NCBI GenBank assembly: GCA_005223375.1
Contig: RXOD01003797.1
Coordinates: 20,656 to 84,655, forward strand
From: Amoebophrya sp. AT5.2
Lineage: Eukaryota > Sar > Dinophyceae > Syndiniales > Amoebophryaceae
Direction: 5' to 3'
DNA length: 64,000 nt
In this document: in pieces, positions 23,813-36,600 of the stretch
Layout of the letters: every line of letters starts with the position of its first letter
Position numbering within the stretch: position 1 is the first letter of the stretch
Program-made: the position numbers and the translations under genes
Notes under the pieces: model-generated
Database searches by the model: none
What the model was told of the DNA's origin: nothing
What the model saw: the letters and a program-made list of their open reading frames with translations, nothing else

Positions 23813-26485
23813 ATGTCACACTCACACAGGCCTGAGGCTGGCAATGGTGGCAATGAAGGCGCCGGGGCCTCGTTGCAACTCGCCCGCATCCTCCCCATAA
23901 AAACTACTCGAGGAACGGAGGAGGGTGAGGTCGTGTACTCAGTCTCGTCCGAAATCACCGCAGAAACATTGCAGAAGCTCCCCTTTGTTAACTGTCCAGA
24001 AGATTTCCCGGAGCTGAGAGGCGATCTTAAGCGGTCGTCGGCTACATGGTGGTGCCATATGAATGTAAGGCTTACTCCCCGATGCAAACATCAGGCACAG
24101 CAAGCGCTGCCGAGCGCGGATAGCTCTCCTTCGCTTCCTGTCGCTGGCCCGCTCTTGCAGCAACACGATCAAGCAAGGCCAACGTCCAGTGTCGGTGTGG
24201 TTGCCGTGACTTCCACTGGCAGGAGGAGTCGAAGCAGCGGCTGTCGGAGCGTGTCGAGTCCTCCGGGAGAGGGCGAGTGTCACCGCTACGGAGCTCTGCC
24301 CACCATCGAGACACAGCCTGACGCATCGCATCCCAGTTGTGGAGAGAATGAGACAGTGGTTGACGAAAGCGAACGCGGGTACATCGACGTGATTCCTCCC
24401 TCAGCATGCGACGACGTATATGATCCGCTAGACACCCCAGAGTATCACGCCCTCCTGCGGAGGCTGCAGAGAGCTTGCGAACTTGATGCCGCGGCCGAAA
24501 TCAGCTTCAATTGGCGGGAAGTTATCAAAACGCACTTCCTCTCCGTCTTCACTTACCACGAGGAGCCTCTTCCTCCCGCTGCACCCTGGAAAAGCGACAC
24601 TCTCAAGGACCTCGCGACGCTCGTTACAGGAGTCGCTGAATGGTGCGAGGGATTGAATAATTTACTTGAAATACAAAAAGAAGAACGCCGAAGAAAAAAG
24701 CGTGGACTTGATCATCTTGATCCACTACCAGATTGGACGCAAACGGAAGAAGAAATACGCGCGCTAATAGATATGCGCGCTAAGTTAGAAGCTGAAGTAA
24801 GACAGCTCCTGGAAGGCCTGATAGCGCAGGCAATGGGAAGCAAGAAGCGGGCACACGAGAAGGTTTTGGCTTCCTTGAACGAAGGAATGAAAAATTCCGT
24901 CGTAGACGCGTGGTATTACTGCGTCTTCGAGCTTTTCCGAGAAAAGCTCCTTCAGCAACATTTATGCGCACTTTTTAAAAGTGTGTCAGTGTCTGGGTCT
25001 GGTGTCGAAGCCGCTGCGGGCAATCCTGCACGAGGGCAGGTGTACACGGAGCAGGAAGAGCCTACCACTCGTGCAACGGAACAAGTCGAAGGTCGGTTTG
25101 CTCCAGACGAGTAATTGGAATCGACATTGGGAGAGCTCCGAGCGTGCGCATCCGCAGGAGACAACCAGGGCGCCACTTCTCCCGACAAGTCGCCGGAGCG
25201 TATCACCATCACCAGCGACATCAAAACTCGATCAAGTAAGAGTCCTGGCGGTGCTTGCGAGACACAAGCATACCCATACGCAAATGTCGAAACAGAGGAC
25301 CAGCTGGAGCACGTGGCGGGTTGCGGAAACAAGATCTTTCGGCCTCGCTGTGCCGCCACCTGCTCCGACAGCATTAATCGGATGCCAGGGCGTGAACGTG
25401 AGGAAAGAAGCATCATGCACCACGATCCGACGACGGTGCCGACGGAAAGCAGCAGGGGGCTCTTTAGCAAGGAGTCGAAGTTAGGAAAGTGGCTCAAGAG
25501 CAGCCGAAGCCTAGTGGAAAAGCATGCGCGCGACTTGAAGAACGAGCCCCACTACCGCATATTCTGTGACAGTCTACTGTGCCCAGAGACATACGCCACG
25601 TACTACCGCAACATCTTGCCGGGTTCGCTGCTGCGAGTGTTTGAGATGAACATATTTCAAACGGTCGACGAGGAGGAGCTCAGGGCTGCGCGCAAGAGCG
25701 AGATCGAGCAAATGCAGGGTTACGAGTATCTTTTTCCAGGCATGTTTGCGAAAATGGTTCGAAATATCGGAGAGCACATGGGCGAAAACTTCCCTGCTTG
25801 GTACAAACGCTTAAAAGAGCCCGAGCAGCGAAAGATCTTTACGAGAGCCCGGGAGAAGATGAAGAACGACTTGGTCACGATCTTCTTGAACAGTCCAGAC
25901 GCCAAGAGCCACAACATCAGGTCACAAGAGGACCTGACAAAAAGACGAGCCCGACTTGAGGATCTCTTTTACTTCTGCGTTTTCCAAAGTGTACCTGGCT
26001 TCCGACCGGACTTACGTGCGGTTCGACGTGCATGGAGCGAGGGTCTCCAGGTTGAAGGATCGGCGAAGGAAAAGAACTCCCGTGGCTGGTCACAGCTGAT
26101 GATCGCGGTCAATGAACAGGATCCGGAAGGAGTTGCAGAAGAATTGAAGCGACTGCGAGACTTTTCAGAACGAGAGAAAAAGCGAAACGTCACCAGAAGG
26201 CAGGTGGCTGTAGATGGCAGCGAGATCGTAGGGGAGGGGCCAGCAGGCCCAGGCGGCATAAACGGAAATGGACGGATCACCTACGCTGCGCTCCTCGGAT
26301 ACAAAAACAGCTTCGGAGAAACAGCTATCGACCATGCGGAGCAGTACGTCGTGGGATCCCAGTTCGGGTCACCTGGCGAGCGGCGGACTGCCTTTGCCAT
26401 AGCATGTCTTTTGCGCGAACAAACTATTAATGCCGCGAATGATATACTGCATCTGCAAGTCGAAGTCGAAGAAGGTCCAAGCTAA
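23813..26485 (+). CDS. Protein with C-terminal divergent ankyrin-like repeats; single in-frame stop, probably intronic
   Basis: Two consecutive open frames lie in the same reading frame (ATG 23813 to TAA 25112-25114, then 25115-26485). I join them as exons 23813-25110 and 25216-26485 (GTAATT...CATCACCAG, 105 nt, phase 2), giving about 855 aa. The N-terminal part has an acidic segment and a helical region (ALLRRLQRACELDAAAEI). Residues about 280-340 are Lys/Glu-rich and probably coiled coil. The C-terminal half has helical blocks (YRIFCDSLLCPETYATYY, EYLFPGMFAKMVRNIGEHM). It ends in sequence like degenerate ankyrin repeats: RGWSQLMIAVNEQDPEGVAEEL, then ITYAALLGYKNSFGETAIDHAEQ. No catalytic motif was found; a protein-interaction role is inferred. 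The exact splice pair is uncertain, and stop-codon readthrough or two genes are alternatives. Confidence 0.55.
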
Positions 26486-27698
26486 TCCGTCAGATGAATT
26501 GTGAAGTCTACGTAAACTGGAAAGATCCAATGTAGTTCGACCAAACGGTCCCAGCATCAGCAATCATTCTCGCAATTATTTTTACGCTATTTATACGAAT
26601 CATGAGCTTGAGTTCCCTTCCGCTTCAATGATCATACCGATGCACTTCTGGTGCAATGAATAGTCGAATGGTCCTTCTTTCCAGTGCTGAGTATAGGCTT
26701 TCCGTTTCCTTTGGTAATACAAAGTACTTATATCGCTCGGGTTCGACATTCATGAGAACGAAAACGCACACTGACATCATGGCCCGTCCATGGGCGAACA
26801 CGGGCTCGACCGCCACGCAGAGTATCGAAAGTCTTCGTGTGATTTTTTTTGAAGCAAGCAGAGCTTCGGACGACTGCAGGAGCAGGAGACCATGCATGCC
26901 CGCCTCGTCGTGGTATTTTAAATTTGTATAAAAATAAAACAGCAACACGGCTTGCATCTGGATCTGCATGACAATTACTAATACAGTAGTCGTCCTTGTC
27001 CTTCTCCTTGTCGCCGTGACGATGAATCACCGTCACGGTCACAGATGTTGAGCAGCAACAGAGTGTGCTCTAGGCGAGCAGTCGGAATGTCTGGTATCGA
27101 ACAAAGGATATCGATATTTTAATCGAAATCGTGATGAAGAGTGAATGGACCATCGTATGCGTACGAGCTGAGACGGAGAGTATCGTGTTGCTGTCTCTGC
27201 TTGAGACTGCATCAATGAAAGGTGATGATCGTTCCACCTGCTCTGATCCGCCAGTAGTATTACCTATGTTCGTCCTCTGTAGTTGTTATTACTTTAATTT
27301 ATTAAAAATAAAAACTTTTTTAAGTATAACACATCAGGCGCCGGAAATAAAAATAATTTTACAGGCGTAGTCGTGGTACTAGTGGTCGACCGGCTGCGCC
27401 TGCGGCGTTCCTCCCCTAGACGGGAGGTGCTCGTGGAGCAAGTGCAAGTTTATGGCAAGGCCGTAGTACTCCAACCGCTCCTTCGTCGGATACAGGATGG
27501 TCGTCCAGGGGCCCCTGCTGGAGATGCATACCTCCAGCCACTGCATCTTCTGGCGTAGCCACTAATGCGCACTAGCAGGAGGAACAACGCGGTGCGCGAG
27601 CCAGAACCAAACAAGCTCCGCGCTCTACTTAAAGACTCCGCGGCCGCACATTGCTGATTGCGCCTCAGGATGCAGACGCGGCACGTTTTCCGACCAAT
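26486..27698. other. Intergenic region, no supported gene
   Basis: Mostly AT-rich with short frames. The GC rises after about 27,370, where short frames (27373-27558) could be part of an upstream exon or leader of the giant gene, but no splice chain could be supported. Confidence 0.45.
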
Positions 27699-30600
27699 AT
27701 GGAGATAGAAACGGACGCGGGTATTATGTCGGCGCCTGGCCTAGGCTTGCGGCCTTTGAGGAGCGACGGCGCCGGCGAGGCCGACGCCGCGGCAGCAAAT
27801 TGTGGTGACGGTCTTGCGCATTCCGCCCGCCATGTGGTCTTGCTTTCGCAGCGAAGCGAGGCACAGGCACGCAATTCTGTCCACCCCGGCGACGGCACTA
27901 GTGCGCGGCTGCGTGGCGGAGAAGCAGGGCTCCTCCAGGAGCAGTACAACCCGGAGCTCCATGATGACGAGGACCTCCACGGCGACCTGCTCTTCCACTC
28001 GACGACTTCGCAGCCGCACCCGTGGTTACACCAGCGGGACGCTGACATCGATCTGCTCGTTTCGAACCTCGTGTTCACGGCCGGGTCGTCGTCTTCCCCC
28101 GGCCGTCGCCGGCTCCCGAGTCCCGAACACCGGCGGCAGCGGATGACGCGGCTCATCTCGGGCTTGCAGGAGAGCGCCAAGACGCCCGTGCCCCTGAACA
28201 AGAGGCGTGCGGAACTGGCATTCCAGAAACTGTCGGACAAGGACTTCCTTGTCGGGCGAGGGGCGGAAATGATGCAGCTGATGAGCAGCACCCGGCGGCG
28301 AGCGGCGGGGGCGGGGGGGGGAAAGATGATGTTCGCGCCGCTGGCTGCGAAGAGCCCGGAGCTGACGCAGCGGCAGCGAGACGCAGAGAACTACTTTGTG
28401 CAGAGAACGAGGCGAGCAGAAGAAGAGCGACGGCGGATGAACAGCCCGCCGCCGATGCACGTGGGCGGACTTCGGGGCGGATTAAGTCCGGGGCAAATGC
28501 AGCGGTCGCGGTCGCCATCGCCGGTGAATCTGGTGCTGACAATCTCTCCGGGCAGGAAAATATCAAAACTCTACACATCGACGCCCACAGCGAAGGCGAA
28601 GCCAACTTTCGGAGGAAAAGTAGAGGAGCAGAAAAAGCCGGTGTCAGTCTTTCTGCCAGGAGTGCCGCTCCGGCAAACGGGGGGGCGTGCTGCTGCTGCG
28701 TCGAGGTCGGCATCTCCGAAGGCGCGCGAGCGGCCAAAGTCGGCAGCACGAGCAGGCCGAATCCAGCCGAAGGCACAGCAGCTAAAACCAATCGCCGATG
28801 GCGTCGCGGAAGTCGACACAAAAGTAGGGCAAGCGAGCAAGAAATCGACGTCGAACGACAAGTCGGGATCTCCTAAACCTAAGGAAACGGCCACAGCAAA
28901 CAAGCCTGATGCCTTGCAGACCAAGAGCAAGTCTAAGTCATCCTCCAAAGCGGCCGCGCCCTCACCCGACAAGAAAAAGGCGTCGAAGAAGCGACCGAAA
29001 ACCGCCACGACTTCTGCTTCTGTTGACCCCAAGAGGTTCCTCTGCCCGCCGGCAGCCGCTCAGCAAATCGCGCCGCGGTCTGTTCGCTCGGTTTCCAGCC
29101 TTGAGCCGGATGCTAGCGTCGAAGTCCCAACTGACGTCCACGCTCCCGCGCCGGCAAAAACCGTCTTCAAAGAACCGACTGCGGCTGTCGTGCAGGAAGA
29201 GGAAAATGCGGATGAGACCAACCAGCAAGAGCTCGTGATGAATCCTGACTCGGACGCGGACCACGAACGCGAAGTGGCCGAGACTCTTGCTACTGCTGTC
29301 GCACAGAAACTCACCTCAAGCAGCGGCGGCGAGGACGTGGAGCGGTCGCGATCCGGGTCGAAAAGCAGCAGTGGTCGCGCGCATGCAGTTCGGCACATGA
29401 ACTCATTTCCGAACTTGCGGCAGGACGTGCCGGGTTTGGATTTGCGCTCGTCCAATCGGCTGCGGAAATCACAGACAACGGCGGTGCATAAGACTGTGGA
29501 AGCTGCTGGAAGGGACGTCGACGGGGCCGACATCATGGAAGAGGACGATGCAGGTATGCTGGGCAACTCGAACCAATATAATTTTCCGGACGCCGCCGTC
29601 AGGGTCAGCGCCGAAAGTACGTCTAGCCTCGGAGGAGAACAACACGATATCGACTCCGAAGACGCGGAGCTTCTCGAAGCGTTCAAGAAAAGCGACGAAA
29701 CCAACATTGAGGAGCAAGACCCGAAGTTCGCAGGGCCGCAAGCACGAGATGGTGTGTCTGGTGCTGTCGGTCTCGACGCACTCATTCGCGAAGCAGAGGC
29801 TGAAATGCAAGAAGAAGCGGAACAGGCTGGTGGTGCTGCAGACGAGTTCGCGTGCTCGCAAAGTGCAGCCGTTGTCGATCCTCTCCCCGGAGTTGAAGAC
29901 GACGTTGTTGCTCGTGCTGCTGTCCCGTTCCCGCCCGATGCCGAAGATAAAACGGACGCTGCGCCACCATCAGCGGCACCTCCAGGTATTCGGCTTCAGC
30001 CATCGTCCGTGCAAGAACCGGCCGACGCTGTTGAAGCATGCCAGGTGATGCCGAACGACGACCCACCCGCCGTAGTAGACGTAATAAAGGTAGAGGGAGA
30101 TGATGAGGTCGAAGTCGAAGAAGACGAGAACGATGAGAAACTTCATCTGCCACCTCAAGTCGATGAAGCAGGGCGAGAAACAGCTGGGACAATGACGATA
30201 GACGATGGCGACGACTCCCGCACCAAGGCGGGGGACCAGAGCGCAGACCAGGTGACCGCGCCGATCGATGCCGATGTCGACCCGGACCTCCTTGAAGTCG
30301 ACGCCGACACCCTCGAGAATGCAGAGGAAATGGAACAAGCACCGGCTCCACCACCCCCACCCGTCGTTAAGGACCTGAAGTATCGGCTATCCGCGCTGCG
30401 CAACTACGTTCAGGACGGGAAAGAGGAACTCAAAAAAGAAGCCTCTCAGCGCGACGCGACGAAGTCTGCGCTGCGAGATTTCTTTGCGCACCGGGGCGAA
30501 GAGTTCCTCGAAAAAGCCTCCGAGGAACAGCTCGCAGAGCTGGAACTGGAAATGCTGCGACACGAAGCAGAAACAGCCGAGGCCGAGCGGAAGAAGCAGG

Positions 30601-33600
30601 TGAAGCGATCCGCCGCGCAAAAAGTGAAGTCTCTGAAATCATACGTCAAGGCGGAAAAAGAGACGCTGAAGAAAGAAGCACAGGGGCGACAGCGGAAGAA
30701 GAGTCAGCTGGCCGGCTTTTTCGAGAACCGAAACGAAGAATTTTTAGGCGCTCAGAAAGACGAAGAGGACCAGGATGGCAGTTACCTGCTCGGAAGCACG
30801 CGCGATTCCGGTCGCGGCGGACTCCTTTTTCCCACTGCCGACGACTACGAAAAAGCAGCAACTGAAAAAGCCAGAAAAGACGCAGAGAAGGACGAAAAGG
30901 CGCGGCAGAAGCGGCAATCGATAGACCTGGACAAGCTGCACATGTCGCGACGAGAGCGGGGCATTACGCAACTGAAAGGGATGATCTCTGACATCCAGGA
31001 CGAATGCGACCAGCAAATCTACGACGAAAACAAGATAATCGCGGAGGAGGCAAAAGAATCGTCCTTATCACCCGGCGGTGGGCGTCGCACGAAGTCGCCG
31101 CAATCGCGGCGACCCGGCCTGTTGGAGCAGCAGCTTATGGCGCAAGCGGTTTCGGGCGGACTCGGTATGGAGAAGTCGGTACTGGAACAGCAGCTGCGAT
31201 TCTACCATGAAGCGACGGCGGCGGCGACCACAACGTGGAGCATGGACATGACTGCATCAACTTCGGACGGCGCGCCCAGTGGAGCTGCTGCACCGAAGCG
31301 GAAAACTCTTTTCGCGCTGAGCCCGAAAAAGAAGTCGGCCGCAATAAAACCAGCAGCATCATTCTGTCAAGCGCCGCCTGCCAGTGCCGGGAGTGCAGCT
31401 GCGGGTGTTGCCGCCGCCACCGCGGCCGTATGCGCCGGGTCTCAACAACAAACCAGTTCGACCGAACCACGCGCCCGACAGCGAGCCTCCGCGCAGGGAA
31501 TGCCTCTCATCGCACCGAAGAAGCCGCCAGCGCAAGCGGAACAGGAACTACGGCCGTACGGCTCCCCAAGATCGAGAATGCCGCCGTTGGCAAAGCAGCC
31601 TTCAGGCGCTCCTTTGATCAGGCGTGGACAACAAGCCGACGTCCCGTCGGTGGATGCAAGCGAAGCGTCGACGCGGCGCCCGCTGCGGATCCAGCCCAAG
31701 CCCCGGTCTCAAGCCGCTCCTCCTAGTTCTGACCCACCAGCGCAGCTGCCGGCCATGATCAAGGATTCATCGACGGAAAGGGAAAGGCAACGCGAACGGG
31801 GTGACGACCATTTGGACGAGGAGGACGAGGAAACGCGACGAAAGAATGCGCTCAGTCAGAAACTGCTTCATTGGAACTCCCTCATGGAGGACGCGCACGT
31901 TTACGGCGACGTCGAATACGCAGACGAGGAAAGCAACCCCGTGAAGAAAGAAGCCGAGAGCATCGTGCAAAACGGTTTGGTCGCGCAGATCATTAACGTC
32001 GTGCGCGAGGAAAAGAATCTGCGCAGCGCGAGGAGCTTGAGCGGGGAGCGTCGGGGGAAAAGCCGCTCGCGCTCGCCTGCCGGCGCATCAAAGCAGCACC
32101 GGCCGGACCCGTACGCGGGTGTCGCCGGGTACAACTTCTACGCGGTAGAGCTGCCATTGCAGGAGCAGAGGGAGCTTGAACACCCGAACGCAGAGATGAA
32201 CTTCCTCGACATTGAAGAGCAAATTCTCGGTGAACGCGACGACCTCAGCGGCGAAGAGCTGCTGGCCCTGAGGGAAAAAATCTTGCGGATCGAAGAGAGC
32301 ATGGCAGGCCGTCCTCCTGACCATGTGGTATCGCCGTCAAGAAGGAATGTGTTCGAGGACAGGCGGAATGAAAAAGTTCTTGCATTTTTGGAGGACGAGG
32401 ACGACCCCAGCGGCAGAGACCAGGGCAATCTCGAAGTTCTTTTTGCCTCACACTCGCAACGTGGCACCGGTGCACATTTCGGTTCACCGACACGCGGGGG
32501 CGGCGGCCGCCAACACTCCGATATCACGGCGGTCGAGCAGCTTTTCCTGGAGGACCGACCGACGAGCTTCCGCGGGTCCGCGCGTAGCTACGGCTCGCCA
32601 CGCGGCGGCTTGCCGAAGCGGCTGCCCCCGCTTGAAGATTCTCAGGAGCATTTTCTCGCAAATGAGAGCAGGCAGCATGGACTGGAAAGCGAAGGCATGA
32701 CGCTCGACGACGTCGATGATCCTGCGCAAGTAGACGCCGAGCAATTGGCTGTGGGAGCTCTCGATCGGTCCGTGTCTGCGTCACAGCAGCAAGCGAGGAG
32801 AGCAGGTCGGGCGAACACGATGGAAAGCGGACTCAGGAGCGCCGGCGCGCAAACGCAAGATGCGACCCGCTCGGCGCACAGGAGCCAGCAATTTCAAAGA
32901 CACAAGGCGATGTCTGCGTCGCACATCGACGCCGTCGGTATTGCCTCCTCACGAAGCGCGGCTGCTGCTGCAACCTTTGACACCGGCGAGATGAAACATC
33001 GAGACGCAGACCACGGTCCCCGACGGGCGATCACATTTCGCGATGAAATCCTGGACGAGCCGGTGGACGACAGCGACAAGAAGCGGCTCTACCAGCTGCA
33101 GATGGAATTTCAGGCCGTCTGCGATTTGCTCGAACACTACGAGGCTAAGTTTCAGCGGCAGCTCCATGATCGAACCAACAGTCCGACGAAGAGGAGCCCT
33201 CGTGGTAGTTCATCCCGAGCGGTAGAGAACAAGAGACCACCAGCTCGTCCGAATTTGCCGGCCTTCCTCGCGAAGATTCAGGATCTGAGGGGAACTAAGT
33301 TCATCCCTCTGCGCAGGCGGCTCCGGTCGCACGGGCTGACAAAGCGGTGCGTCCGCGAGCTGGCGAGCGGCATCGCGGAAGTGCAAGCGGAATTACGCCT
33401 CGTCGTCGACCGCAAACGATTTGAGGAACAGAAAGCAGCGGAAAGAGCAGAGTTCGTTGCGGCCATGGGCGGTGGTGAAGAGGAAGAGAAGGGTGACGAT
33501 GACACGACCTCTGACGCAGGGATTCCTCTTAGAAGCCAGATGGTCGTTCCTGGCCAGAACTCCGACGAAAACGTTGGTGGCTACCGCGTCTCGGCGAGAG

Positions 33601-36600
33601 GCACCGGAGCTGATCGTACTGGATCGGCGGACGCGGACCCATTCGCCAGCACAACCGGCGAGTGCGCCGGCGTCGTCATCGAGACGGCGCCTTCACCGCG
33701 GCAACGATCACCGAAGGGGGCCAGGAAGGAGCGAGAAAAGTACGTCGAGCCGCCGTTGGTGAAGCCACAGTTCCGAGGCGACTGGGAGGTCACTGCGGAA
33801 AGTGTGGCGTACAAATCTCCACGGCTGCGCAATCAGCTCAAGAGGCGGAACTTCATCGAGCTCCCGCGCTCGGTACTAGCCGACGAGCCGGATACCAAGC
33901 AGTTTGCGGAAGACGGAGAAGTTGAGGTGCTGGACGCGACGGCGTTTCCGCCTGCTCCGTGTGCAGGCAGCGCAAGCGGAGCTCGTCGTGCTGACCACGT
34001 GCCATTTGCAAGGCGGCCTCCGGTAGAGAAGCGAACGGATTGGAGTTACGAATACGCGGACATCTCTGTGCCAGACATGGTGCTGCGAACCGAACAAGCT
34101 CCGTTACCAGTCGCATTTGAACGGCGGGTGGATGTTGACCCTTCACACCCGCTTTCCGCGTTTAATGCGCACCTCCATTCTCAGCAGCCGCGGCCCGTGG
34201 ACGAGCGTCTTCTCCTAGAGTCGTGCGAGAACGACCGCGACGCTTTTTGCCGCATTCTCGCTGGCGGATACGTGCAGCGCCTCGCCGTCTCGCTCGTCTA
34301 CGGTCTGTTCGTGGAAACGCGCCTTACCGACCTATCTCCCCGGGGCGCTTGCCGCGCGGGTTTGAGCTACTGCAAGCAGTTCGTGACTGCGTGGCTGCAG
34401 GAACGGGGTCCGGAGAAGGAATTGGCAATGAGTCCGCGACGAGCTGCTTTGACAGCAACAGGAATGGGGCTTGATCCTTCAACGGGGAAACTGCAACTGT
34501 CGCCCGCGCAGCAACTCGCCGAGCAGATGGGGACGACCGAGATCGGGGGGTCGTCGTCGTCCACGTCCCCCAGTTACACGAAACGCGCCACAGTGAAGGC
34601 GATGTCTCCGCGCTCGCGCGCGCGGAAGATGTACGAGACGGGAGTTTTGGACGCTGGTGATGGTGAACCTCCTGAAGCGTTAGAATCATCTACTTCGGAG
34701 AGAAGCCCCTTGTTAAAGTACGTCTCGGTGGATCCAATCAAAGACCCGGAGAAAGTACTCGCGGACGCAGTACGGACATATTTGCACGTCGGGGACAGAA
34801 AGTGCGAGTCGAATCCCGATCCGGTGATCTTGAGGTACATCTTGACGCGAAGCGCGCACGTGCCTCGGGTAGAGTACTTGCTGCCGACGTGGAAGCGGAA
34901 ACGGAAGCGTAGCGAAAGCGAGCTGGAGGTTGCGATGCGAATGCAAGCAGAGACGGAGGAAGACACCGACGCGCTGCTGAAATACGTGCGGCGACTGGTT
35001 TCGCGGCGCAACGACGCCCTGGTGCGGCGACAGCGAAAACTAAACGAAGTGGAGTTTCTGGTTCCTACCGAACTCGGCGAGCACGACGCACTTGCGGCAG
35101 AGTCAGCACGCCTGGCCCGGGAAGAGGAGTCGGGGCTCCGTCGAGACGCGTGGAATCACGCACGCGCAGCCGACGGTGTTGACGATTCTTTCAGAGAAAC
35201 ATCGAAAAAAAAGAAGAAGCGGAAAAAGACCGATCGCGAAGATGAGGCTGGAGCTACGTCGTCGTCGCCGTCGCACCGGAAACGCAGCAAGAAACGAAAG
35301 AAGAAGGACAGAGACCAGGACGGTGCGAAGAAGGTCAAAGTCAAGCAGATGCCGAAGGTTCCAGCGACCATACCAGAAGACGCTGGACTCACCCTTGAGC
35401 TCGACCTCGGGGACGGCGGGCTGAGTCTGCAGCTTGATCTCTCCGGATCCTCTTCTGCCGATGACGGGGGGGAATTCGAATCCAAATTCTTGCAGCGCGA
35501 CTTCGAGGACGCTGCACCCGCCGCCCACGACAGTCCCAGCGATCCCCCGATCGGCCGCTACCCGGCTCCTGCCTCTCCGTCGACCCGCTACACCACGTCC
35601 GTTCAGGACGGGATCCACGACGTGTCTCTCGACCCGCCCCAGGAGTGGACGGACGAGCTCTGGCAGCGGTACGAAATCACCCGCAAACTTGAGCAAGAGT
35701 ACAGCCACATCTACGAGAAGATCGCCGACCCCGAATTCGAGGACCGCACCAGCCCCATGAAGTTCGCGCCCGGTGCGGGCGGAGAAAACGTGCGACAGCT
35801 CACCTCCCGAAATAGTAAGCGCCGCAGGAAAAAACAGCCACTCATCCGCATTGAGTACGACGACTTCGGCGAGGTGATCGACTCTAAGGCGCGGGAACGG
35901 ATCTCGAACTGCCCGACGCAGGTTTCGAAGGCGTACGTCCGCGACATGACGAACGGGGTGTACACCAAGCTCGTGACGGAGAGAATCATGAAGGAGCAGC
36001 TGGAGCTGTTTCAGTACAACTTCTACCGGTGCCGGGTCGTGCCGCCCTATCTGGACAAGTTGTACAACGACCTGATCGACGACATCCTGCGCAAGATTTT
36101 CGTGCGGGAAAACCTGGAGGAGGTGTACCTGTACGCCCTCGCTTTGTGGCGGAAGATCGAGGACGAGCGACTCGCCGACCTGGCCGCCAAGCGGAGGCGG
36201 GAGGCGGAGGAGGAGCGGCTCCGGCTAGAGCGGCTGAAGCGGTTGAAGGAGGTCGAGCGGATCTTGATGGGCGGGGGAAAGGGCAGCAGCGCGAGCAGCG
36301 GGGCGGGTTCGGAAGTCGGGGACGATCTGTCCGACGATCGCGACGATAATTTCATCGCGGACGATCCGGACCTGGGTGACCTGCGCGCAGCGTTAGGGGA
36401 TCCGGTGCTGTCCCCCAGGACATCGGCCGAGCAGGCGCGGCTGGGGGGACACACCAGCAACACGCCGCGGCGGTACGCGGACCTGCTCGCACAACAGGCG
36501 GTCGCGGAGTCGAAGCTGAACAAAGACATGAGCCACGTGCTGCACCGGTACGCCGAGCATCTGGACTACGACCTGCGGCACCAGGAGGTGCGCGAGTCCG

